Shown here in pieces: positions 1 through 5,418 of a stretch of DNA of 5,418 nt (the first letter of the stretch is position 1; every line of letters begins with the position of its first letter). The stretch is from the NCBI GenBank assembly GCA_964388085.1, contig CAYLZW010000372.1, positions 1-5,418 of the forward strand, given 5' to 3'. The stretch comes from CAYLZW01 sp964388085 (lineage in GTDB: Bacteria > Myxococcota > UBA727 > CAYLZW01). The notes beneath the pieces were generated by a model. It searched no databases. It was not told the DNA's origin and saw only the letters and a list, made by a program, of their open reading frames with translations. A program made the translations under genes and the position numbers.

Positions 1-844
<844 letters not shown>

Positions 845-867
845 CTGGCGGCGCCCCTTGCTTTCAG

Positions 868-915
868 GTTCGGTCTCGAACGGTTCGTCAGGGAGGTGGA
901 CAAAGGCTCACGAAC
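868..915 (-). repeat. Alternating GTTCG/CGAAC boxes in the glnB-glnA gap
   Basis: The 93-nt gap between glnB and glnA holds four 5-bp boxes in alternating orientation: GTTCG at 868-872, CGAAC at 877-881, GTTCG at 883-887 and CGAAC at 911-915. The first pair can form a tight 5-bp stem with a 4-nt loop. The second pair extends to 6 bp (883-888 with 910-915) around a 21-nt loop. In the transcript both would lie just upstream of the glnA ribosome binding site. They might modulate glnA translation or mRNA processing, or be chance in GC-rich DNA. There is no U-run, so this is not an intrinsic terminator. Confidence 0.3.
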
Positions 916-937
916 GGAAGTGTGACGAGCGGCGGCC

Positions 938-1279
938 TCAGCGCAAGGCGTCGTCGCCGCGCTCGCCGGTGCGGATGCGTACGGCGTCGTCGATGCGGGT
1001 GATGAAGATCTTGCCGTCGCCGATGCGCCCCGAGCGCGCGGAGGCCGCGATGGCGTCGGTGACGCGATCGACCATGTCGTCGGGCACGACCACCTCGAGC
1101 TTCAGCTTCGGGATGAAGTCCACGACGTACTCGGCGCCGCGGTAGAGCTCGGTCTTGCCCTTCTGGCGGCCGATGCCCTTCACCTCGCTCACCGTCATGC
1201 CGAGCACGCCGGCCTCGTCGAGGGCCTCTTTGACCTCGTCGAGACGAAAGGGCTTGATGATGGCTTCGATCTTGTGCAC
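938..1279 (-). CDS. glnB: Nitrogen regulatory protein PII (GlnB type)
   Basis: Small trimeric cytoplasmic signal protein of 113 residues (family usually 112). It binds ATP/ADP and 2-oxoglutarate and passes nitrogen status to its targets, classically the GlnE adenylyltransferase acting on GlnA and the NtrB kinase. The whole fold is visible: IEAIIKPF at the N-terminus, VKGIGRQKG (33-41), the T-loop TELYRGAEYVVDF (43-55) with Tyr51, the classic uridylylation site, the B-loop SGRIGDGKIF (83-92), and RIRTGE (101-106) near the C-terminus. Asp54 and the VVPDD stretch (64-68) resemble GlnB more than GlnK, and no amtB transporter gene is adjacent, which fits GlnB. The start codon is GTG (1277-1279). 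No in-frame ATG lies upstream, and this start gives the family length. Its ribosome binding site is poor (only GAGAG, 6 nt before the GTG). The stop is TGA. It leads the glnB-glnA unit. Confidence 0.96.
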   Translation of the reverse strand: MHKIEAIIKPFRLDEVKEALDEAGVLGMTVSEVKGIGRQKGKTELYRGAEYVVDFIPKLKLEVVVPDDMVDRVTDAIAASARSGRIGDGKIFITRIDDAVRIRTGERGDDALR

Positions 1280-1297
1280 GGCGGGCTCTCGACGGGC

Positions 1298-1329
1298 TCT
1301 TCGATCGAAGACATGCGGGGCAGTGTCAA
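1298..1329 (-). promoter_or_regulatory. Candidate glnB promoter and operator: TTGACA box plus 14-bp palindrome
   Basis: On the minus strand a perfect TTGACA (1329-1324) lies about 45 nt before the glnB GTG. At the -10 distance there is no good TATAAT (best is GATCGA at 1306-1301). Instead this place is filled by a perfect 14-bp palindrome, TCTTCGATCGAAGA (1298-1311). Next to it GGGCTCT occurs twice with an 11-bp period (1283-1289 and 1294-1300). A palindrome over the -10 region suggests a site for a dimeric regulator. No TGGCAC-N5-TTGCA sigma-54 site and no clear NtrC box is visible. The hexamer and palindrome are direct observations. Their role is inference. Confidence 0.3.
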
Positions 1330-1450
1330 TGGGGAAGCGCGGGCACCGGGTGGCGGAGCGAGCGCAGATCCAGCACGGGCCGCCCGCCGCGGCGCCGGAT
1401 CGCGGCCGCGCCGAAACGAGCGCTTCAGCGACGTCGTGCGCGGCGCTATA

Positions 1451-1455
1451 GGAGG
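1451..1455 (+). promoter_or_regulatory. Ribosome binding site of the CoA-transferase gene, short spacing
   Basis: A strong GGAGG lies only 3 nt before the ATG at 1459, shorter than the usual 5-9 nt. The start is still favoured because the protein then opens with MPWDREDIAKRAA, the usual beginning of this family. An internal ATG (codon 20, 1516-1518) would remove the N-terminal helix. The TATAGG at 1447-1452 overlaps this site and is too near the start to serve as a -10 box. Confidence 0.6.
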
Positions 1456-1458
1456 CCC

Positions 1459-2097
1459 ATGCCGTGGGACCGTGAAGACATCGCCAAGCGCGCCGCCGCC
1501 GAGGTGAAGGACGGCATGACCGTCAACCTCGGCATCGGCATCCCGACGCTGGTCGCCAACTACCTCGAGGCCAAGGACGTCATGCTGCACTCGGAGAACG
1601 GGCTGCTCGGCATGGGTCCGTTCCCCTACGAGGACGAGGTGGACCCGCAGCTCATCAACGCGGGCAAGCAGACGGTCACCGTCAAGAAGGGGGGCTCCAC
1701 CTTCGACAGCTCCATCTCCTTCGGCATGATCCGCGGCGGCCACGTCGACATCGCCATGCTCGGCGCCATGGAGGTCGCGTGCAACGGCGACCTCGCCAAC
1801 TGGCAGGTGCCCGGCCGCAAGGTCACCGGCATGGGCGGCGCCATGGATCTCGCCAAGGGGGCGCGCGAGGTCCTCTGCCTGAACACGCACACCGACAAGA
1901 GCGGCAAGCCGAAGCTCGTCGAGACCTGCAGCCTGCCGCTGACCGCGCCCGGCTGCGTCAGCCGCGTCATCACGGAGCTCGGCGTGTTCGACACCGGCCG
2001 TGACGACGAGGGTGGCTGCTTCCGCGTCCAGCAGCTCGCGCCCGGCGTCAGCTTGGACGAGGTGCGGGCGAAGACGGGGGCGCGCGTCCTCGCCTGA
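1459..2097 (+). CDS. scoB: 3-oxoacid (succinyl/acetoacetyl-type) CoA-transferase, beta subunit
   Basis: Beta subunit (212 residues, normal length) of a family I CoA-transferase. Such enzymes move CoA between succinyl-CoA or acetyl-CoA and a 3-oxoacid such as acetoacetate or 3-oxoadipate, in ketone body, butyrate or aromatic acid degradation. Seen are VNLGIGIPT (22-30), the SENG motif with the catalytic glutamate Glu46 that forms the glutamyl-CoA thioester, GLLGMGPFP (48-56), FGMIRGGHVDIAMLGAMEV (88-106), and VTGMGGAMDLAKGA (122-135). All catalytic features appear intact. Family members work as alpha-beta pairs or as fusions. No alpha subunit or remnant is found on either side: glnB lies divergently upstream and a cyclase gene runs against it downstream. 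The last 50 bp overlap that convergent gene. The exact acyl substrate (ScoB, AtoA or PcaJ role) cannot be told from sequence, so the gene symbol is a family label. Confidence 0.93.
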   Translation: MPWDREDIAKRAAAEVKDGMTVNLGIGIPTLVANYLEAKDVMLHSENGLLGMGPFPYEDEVDPQLINAGKQTVTVKKGGSTFDSSISFGMIRGGHVDIAMLGAMEVACNGDLANWQVPGRKVTGMGGAMDLAKGAREVLCLNTHTDKSGKPKLVETCSLPLTAPGCVSRVITELGVFDTGRDDEGGCFRVQQLAPGVSLDEVRAKTGARVLA

Positions 2098-3358
2098 TGC
2101 GCGGCCTGCCGTGGCGCAGCGCGCGCAGCAGCGACGCGCGCAGCCTCAGCGAGAAGGGGTAGGTCTCGAGCACGCGCCCGAGGACGGCGGCGAGCTCGTC
2201 CGCGCTCTGGTCGAAGGCGAACAGCGCGGGCCACTCCGGACCGGCGACCGTGAAGTAGCCGTCGAAGAGCTCGCGCAGGCCGTGGCCGTCGAGGCCGCGG
2301 AGAAGGTCCATAACCGAGAGCAGCTGCTCCCGCGCGGCTCGACGCTGCTCGGGCCATAGCGCGCGCCAGGCGCAGCGCCCGAGCCGCTCGGCCGGCACGC
2401 CGTCGAGATAAAAGCGAGCGATCTCGCGCGCGAGCGGCGCGGCGCGCGTCAGCATGCCCCCGAGCATGTTGCCGGTCACGGGGTGCACGAGCCCGCCCGC
2501 CGCGCCGAAGCCGAGCACGCGCTGATCGTCGTCGGGCAGCGGGCGCCCGAGCGGCAGGCAGGAGATCTCGACGCCGCGCTCGCGGCCGCGGATGCCGAAG
2601 CTGCGCATGCGGCGCCGCAGGCGCTCCTCGAGCACCTTCTCCGGCACCGGCGGCGTGCCGACGAGGGAGGTCTCCCGAGCGAGCGCGCAGCCGTCCGGGC
2701 GCCGCACGGCGTAGAGGAACGAGGGCTGCTCCTCGTGCGCCCCCGGCGACGCGGCGCGCAGGTCCATCAGCATCGCGCTCTCCTCGTCGAAGGGCAGCAC
2801 CGCGTCCTCGAGGAACAGGCCGTACGCCATCTGCAGCGCGGGCCGCTCGTCGCGCCGCCGCGCGAGCAGGCGGGTCGAGTGGCCGCTGCAGTCGACCACC
2901 AGGCGAGCCTTCACCTCGCCACCCGTCTCGAGCTTCACGGTGCTGCCTTCGGCGTCGTGACCGAGCTCGTCGGCCGCGTCCTCGAGAAAGCGCACGCCCC
3001 GCGCGAGCGCCTGCGCGCGCAGCTTCTCCTGCAGCTTGGCGCCGTCGACGCGCGCGTAGGGTCGCGACAGCACGTGCGCGCGCTCGTCCGAGATGCGCAC
3101 GGTGGCCGTGGGCCAGATGCTCTCGAGGCAGTCGAGGATGCCGCCCGCCTCCGCCTCGTCGCGCCACAGCCCATAGCTGGCGCTCAGCGCGCGGCGCGTC
3201 CGTGGGCTCACCACGATCACGCTGAGGCCGTTTGCGGCGATCTCCCGCGCGAGCAAGAGCCCCGCGGGACCGGCGCCCAGCACGGCGACGTCGTAGCGCG
3301 AGCGGTCCGAAGGCGGCTGGCCCGCCTCGCGCATTCCCTGCCTCGTGGCCTCGGACAT
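2048..3358 (-). CDS. Plant-type (CrtL/LCYB-like) lycopene cyclase family flavoprotein
   Basis: A 436-residue FAD-dependent protein. The family closes the linear ends of lycopene into rings by acid-base chemistry, using reduced FAD without net redox change. Seen are the Rossmann loop VLGAGPAG (26-33), SYGLWRDEAEAGGILDCLES (61-80), VVDCSGHST (154-162), QMAYGLFLED (176-185), FLYAV (214-218), ARETSLV (227-233), LPLGRPLPDDDQRVLGFG (268-285), LVHPVTGNM (290-298), and the C-terminal WRALWPEQRRAARE (331-344), with MDLLRGLDG and LFDGYF following. This order matches plant and cyanobacterial cyclases better than the CrtY or CrtYcd types. Three usual motifs are altered: FLEET is LARET, PMGG is PLGR, and HPSTGY is HPVTGN. 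The substrate may therefore differ. The start is ATG 3356-3358, with GGGAG 7 nt upstream. No other carotenoid gene is in the window. The last 16 codons and stop run over the 3' end of the CoA-transferase gene. The family call is firm, the reaction less so. Confidence 0.88.
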   Translation of the reverse strand: MSEATRQGMREAGQPPSDRSRYDVAVLGAGPAGLLLAREIAANGLSVIVVSPRTRRALSASYGLWRDEAEAGGILDCLESIWPTATVRISDERAHVLSRPYARVDGAKLQEKLRAQALARGVRFLEDAADELGHDAEGSTVKLETGGEVKARLVVDCSGHSTRLLARRRDERPALQMAYGLFLEDAVLPFDEESAMLMDLRAASPGAHEEQPSFLYAVRRPDGCALARETSLVGTPPVPEKVLEERLRRRMRSFGIRGRERGVEISCLPLGRPLPDDDQRVLGFGAAGGLVHPVTGNMLGGMLTRAAPLAREIARFYLDGVPAERLGRCAWRALWPEQRRAAREQLLSVMDLLRGLDGHGLRELFDGYFTVAGPEWPALFAFDQSADELAAVLGRVLETYPFSLRLRASLLRALRHGRPRIRRGRAPPSSPAPRPS

Positions 3359-3365
3359 CAGCGTA

Positions 3366-3370
3366 CTCCC
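3366..3370 (-). promoter_or_regulatory. Ribosome binding site deciding the cyclase start
   Basis: GGGAG on the minus strand lies 7 nt before the ATG at 3358. It sets the start 106 codons inside a longer open frame that reaches 3676. The region before this ATG is low-complexity Arg/Ala/Glu coding potential and runs antisense to the secreted-protein gene, so it is not part of the protein. Confidence 0.65.
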
Positions 3371-3430
3371 GGCACGCGCCCCGCGCGGGACGCGCCTTTT
3401 GGCGAGCCGCCGGTCGGTATTGCAAGAGCC

Positions 3431-3449
3431 GGGCGCCCCGGCGGCGCCC
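3431..3449 (+). repeat. GC-rich hairpin in the divergent gap before the secreted-protein gene
   Basis: GGGCGCC (3431-3437) and GGCGCCC (3443-3449) form a perfect 7-bp, all-GC inverted repeat with a 5-nt loop, ending 32 nt before the ATG at 3482. It could shape the 5' leader of that gene or act as a binding site between the two divergent genes. It has no U-run and is not a terminator. The 123-bp gap shows no convincing -35/-10 pair otherwise. Confidence 0.35.
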
Positions 3450-3465
3450 CCGCGTCGCTCCTCGA

Positions 3466-3472
3466 GGAAGGA
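3466..3472 (+). promoter_or_regulatory. Ribosome binding site of the secreted-protein gene
   Basis: GGAAGGA lies 9 nt before the ATG at 3482-3484. It supports this start over the much longer open frame upstream, which is only the antisense of the cyclase gene. The signal-peptide-like segment begins exactly at this Met. Confidence 0.65.
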
Positions 3473-3481
3473 CGAAGCTGC

Positions 3482-4174
3482 ATGATCTTCCCGCTCTTGC
3501 TCGCCGCCGGCTTGAGCGCCGCGCAGACGGGAGCGCCGAGCGATCTCGAGGGGCGCTATCGCCTGTCCCTCGAGCTGCCCGTCGTGCAACGCGCGCCCGT
3601 CTTCGGCGTCTTCGAGCGCACCGTGCGCCTGCTCGCCCTCGTCGACATCCGCGTGCGGGACGGGCGGGCACGCCAACAGCCGAGCGCCTGTTCGCTCGAC
3701 GCCACCGGCGGCCGCGTCGCGCAGGTCTCGGTGCCGGACGCCTTCGTCGATGCCCTCGCGATCCCGGCCTCAGCGCTCGAGGTCCAAGGGGATCGCCTGA
3801 CGACGGAGCTCGGCGGCATCCACCTCGGCTATCAGCCGGAAGCGGCGGACAGCCCACCGCCCGAGAGCGCCTCCGACAGCAGCGTCGTCGACGCCGACCA
3901 GGACGGTCACCCGGGCGTCACCGTCGAGCTCAGCCTGTTCGAGCTCGGCGAGCTCAAGGTGTTCGTCGCCCAGCACTACCACCTGCGCCTCGTCGGTGAG
4001 CGCGCCGGCGAGGAGCGCTACCAAGGCAAGGTCCAGGTCATCGACTTCGCGCAGAGCGCCTTCGGCAGCGAGCCCGAGCTCCCGGGCGGCGTCGGCGATC
4101 TGACGCTGCACGCGAGCCAAGGCACCTTCACGCTCGAGAAGGTCGCGCCCGAGACGACCTGCGGCGATCTGTAG
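3482..4174 (+). CDS. Secreted protein of unknown function with a D-x-D-x-D-G loop
   Basis: A 230-residue protein that I cannot assign to a named family. It opens with a short hydrophobic stretch, MIFPLLLAAGLSAA, with a plausible signal peptidase I site after Ala14 (S-A-A). This is a short signal without the usual positive n-region, so export is likely but not sure. The mature part looks rich in beta strands, with no transmembrane segment and no known catalytic motif. There is a Pro/Ser/Asp-rich linker (about 122-136), then DADQDGHPGVTV (137-148), shaped like a calcium-binding D-x-D-x-D-G loop. Cys70 and Cys227 are the only cysteines and could form a disulfide in the periplasm. From memory, small exported proteins with such a loop and a C-terminal cysteine recur in Myxococcota, which I cannot verify here. 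It is divergent from the cyclase and convergent with the ATPase, so neither neighbour is a clear partner. It is accepted as a gene because ribosome site, start and signal segment agree. Confidence 0.75.
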   Translation: MIFPLLLAAGLSAAQTGAPSDLEGRYRLSLELPVVQRAPVFGVFERTVRLLALVDIRVRDGRARQQPSACSLDATGGRVAQVSVPDAFVDALAIPASALEVQGDRLTTELGGIHLGYQPEAADSPPPESASDSSVVDADQDGHPGVTVELSLFELGELKVFVAQHYHLRLVGERAGEERYQGKVQVIDFAQSAFGSEPELPGGVGDLTLHASQGTFTLEKVAPETTCGDL

Positions 4175-4179
4175 CGACG

Positions 4180-5418
4180 CTATTGCTCCGCGCCGAAGCG
4201 ACCGCCCTCGAAGATCTGCTCGAGCAGGCCGTCGATCTGCTTCACCATGCGCTGCGCCGTGTCGCCGCCCGTCGCCGAGAACGCCGAGCGCAGGTCGTTC
4301 AGGTTGCGGAGCTGCGTGAACAGCTGGATGTCGCTCAGCTCGCCGCCCTGCGTGAGCGTGCGGTGCACGAGGTTCAGCTCGCTGACCAGGCGATCGATGT
4401 CCGCCGTCGCCTGGCTCGGCCGATCGTCAGGGTGCTCGGCGTAGTAGTGGGCCACCACGGGCTCGACCACGTCGTCGAGGATCTCGCGCTGGTCGAGGTT
4501 GTTCCAGCAGTGCCGCAGGATGAAGAGGTCGCCGTCGTGGCAGCGCGTGCGCCCGTCGAGCACGGCGCTCGCGGCGAAGAGCTTCAGGAGGCGAACGACG
4601 CGGCGGTCCGAGAGCGAGATGCCCTCGCCGCGCAGCTGGAAGCACAGGCCCTTGTAGTTGGCGAGGAACTCCTCGGGGAATTCCACCTGCTCGAGCAGCA
4701 TGCGGCGCAGCGAGTGCAGGTCCTTGGCCGAGAGCAGCGCCTTGCCGCCGCGCTCCTGCGTCGGCAGCGGCGGGGGCGCGGGAGCCTTCGCGGCGGCGGC
4801 GAGCGGCGCGGGCGCGCGGGTACCGTTCTCGTCCTCGCGAGCCTGCGCGCGCTCGAGCGCGAGACCGCGCGTCATGAGCTCGTGGAAGTGGTAGCTGTCG
4901 AGGTTGTCCGAGTGCACGCGCAGGAGGAAGCGGTCGAAGATCGCCGACAGCCCCTCGGCGCTCGGCACCTCGTTGGAGGCGGCGAACAGCGACAAGAGCG
5001 GCACCTTCACGACCTCGGCGCCGTTGTTGAAGCGGCGCTCGTTCAAGAGCGTCAGCAGCGAGTTCAGGATCGCGCTGTTCGCCTTGAAGGCCTCGTCGAG
5101 GAAGACGATCTCGGCCTCGGGCAGCATGTTCGTCGTCACGCGACGATAGACGCCCTGGCGGAAGCTCTGGATATCGACGGGGCCAAAGAGCTCGTTCGGC
5201 TCGGAGAAGCGCGTGAGCAGGTACTCGAAGTACTTGGCGTCGACGAGCCGCGCGAAGGCGCGGATGAGCGCGCTCTTGGCGGTGCCGGGCGGACCGATCA
5301 GCACCATGTGCTCGCCCGCGATGGCGGCGACGAGCATCAGCCGGATGATCTCCTCCTTGGCGAGGAACTTCTGCTCGAGCTCGCGGCGAATGGCGTCGAA
5401 GCGCGGCTTCAGCGGGTG
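4180..5418 (-). CDS. MoxR/RavA-type AAA+ ATPase (N-terminus outside window)
   Basis: An ATP-driven chaperone-like ATPase. MoxR family members usually work with a partner carrying a von Willebrand A domain, to mature metal enzymes or in stress and envelope functions. There are 412 visible codons. The frame stays open to the right edge, and the Met codon at 5335-5337 is internal, because the preceding 27 residues (with RRELEQKFLAKEEIIRLM) form the usual helix before Walker A. In visible numbering: Walker A GPPGTAKS (42-49), FSEPNELFGPVDIQ (71-84), Walker B EIVFLDEAF (103-111), KANSAILNSLLTLLNERRF (112-130), sensor 1 ASNEVP (147-152), arginine finger region IFDRFLLRV (160-168), and sensor 2 LSDRRVV (269-275). 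Between core and lid lies an Ala/Pro-rich insert (about 198-222). The C-terminal region after the lid looks helical. The LFGPVDI motif and KAN-SAILN pattern point to the RavA-like branch. The stop is 5 bp from the convergent neighbour. Any partner must lie upstream, off the window. Confidence 0.93.
   Translation of the reverse strand, partial: HPLKPRFDAIRRELEQKFLAKEEIIRLMLVAAIAGEHMVLIGPPGTAKSALIRAFARLVDAKYFEYLLTRFSEPNELFGPVDIQSFRQGVYRRVTTNMLPEAEIVFLDEAFKANSAILNSLLTLLNERRFNNGAEVVKVPLLSLFAASNEVPSAEGLSAIFDRFLLRVHSDNLDSYHFHELMTRGLALERAQAREDENGTRAPAPLAAAAKAPAPPPLPTQERGGKALLSAKDLHSLRRMLLEQVEFPEEFLANYKGLCFQLRGEGISLSDRRVVRLLKLFAASAVLDGRTRCHDGDLFILRHCWNNLDQREILDDVVEPVVAHYYAEHPDDRPSQATADIDRLVSELNLVHRTLTQGGELSDIQLFTQLRNLNDLRSAFSATGGDTAQRMVKQIDGLLEQIFEGGRFGAEQ

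Noticed and set aside
1280..1458. Sigma-54 promoter or NtrC sites before glnB
   Set aside because: I scanned for the GG-N10-GC core on the minus strand and for TGCAC-type dyads. Only a 4-bp CACC/GGTG dyad at 1344-1352 was found, which is too weak to claim.
3421..3450. Sigma-54-like site before the cyclase (TTGCA on the minus strand at 3425-3421)
   Set aside because: The -24 GG is not at the needed distance from the -12 GC, so the match fails at the essential bases.
2483..3481. Plus-strand open frame upstream of and in phase with the secreted-protein gene
   Set aside because: It is antisense to the well-supported cyclase. The ribosome site and signal segment at 3466-3523 place the true start at 3482.
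3359..3676. Longer N-terminus for the cyclase, up to 106 extra residues
   Set aside because: There is no cofactor or targeting motif and the extension is low complexity. GGGAG lies 7 nt before the ATG at 3358, and family length fits the shorter form.
1626..3857. Very long minus-strand open frame of 743 codons
   Set aside because: It runs antisense to the CoA-transferase and secreted-protein genes and in a different frame from the cyclase. Its protein is Arg/Ala-rich low complexity with no motif, as expected from GC-rich codon bias.
4175..4179. Bidirectional terminator between the convergent secreted-protein and ATPase genes
   Set aside because: Only 5 bp separate the two stops and no stem with a U-run is visible. 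Any terminator would lie inside coding sequence.

Overview
This is a GC-rich window with strong G/C preference at third codon positions, which keeps long antisense frames open. Its content fits a Gram-negative bacterium of the Myxococcota/Deltaproteobacteria type. The pointers are a GlnB-like PII gene directly upstream of a type I glutamine synthetase, a plant-type lycopene cyclase homologue, and a small secreted protein with a D-x-D-x-D-G loop. The taxonomic call is inference. The nitrogen genes alone would fit many proteobacteria.

Layout from left to right. (1) 1-844, minus: glnA, glutamine synthetase type I, with its C-terminal part cut off by the left edge. (2) 938-1279, minus: glnB, a PII signalling protein with a GTG start. 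It lies upstream of glnA with a 93-nt gap, so the two form a likely glnB-glnA nitrogen-assimilation operon. (3) 1280-1458: divergent regulatory region holding a TTGACA box and a perfect 14-bp palindrome on the glnB side. (4) 1459-2097, plus: beta subunit of a 3-oxoacid CoA-transferase, with no alpha subunit beside it. (5) 2048-3358, minus: FAD-dependent lycopene cyclase-like protein of the plant/cyanobacterial type. Its last 50 bp overlap the CoA-transferase gene tail to tail. (6) 3359-3481: second divergent gap, with a GC-rich hairpin. (7) 3482-4174, plus: short secreted protein of unknown function. (8) 4180-5418, minus: MoxR/RavA-type AAA+ ATPase, with its N-terminus cut off by the right edge. 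It ends 5 bp from gene 7 in convergent orientation.

Only glnB and glnA clearly work together: PII senses 2-oxoglutarate, ATP/ADP and glutamine status and controls glutamine synthetase activity and expression. The other genes sit singly on alternating strands and look like unrelated one-gene units. The packing is tight, with one 50-bp antisense overlap, one 5-bp convergent gap and two short divergent gaps. I see no tRNA, rRNA, CRISPR array, transposase, integrase or other mobile element.

I do not see a clear new multi-gene system. The items most worth a second look are the altered active-site motifs of the cyclase homologue, the unpartnered CoA-transferase beta subunit, the regulatory palindrome before glnB, and the secreted protein of unknown family.
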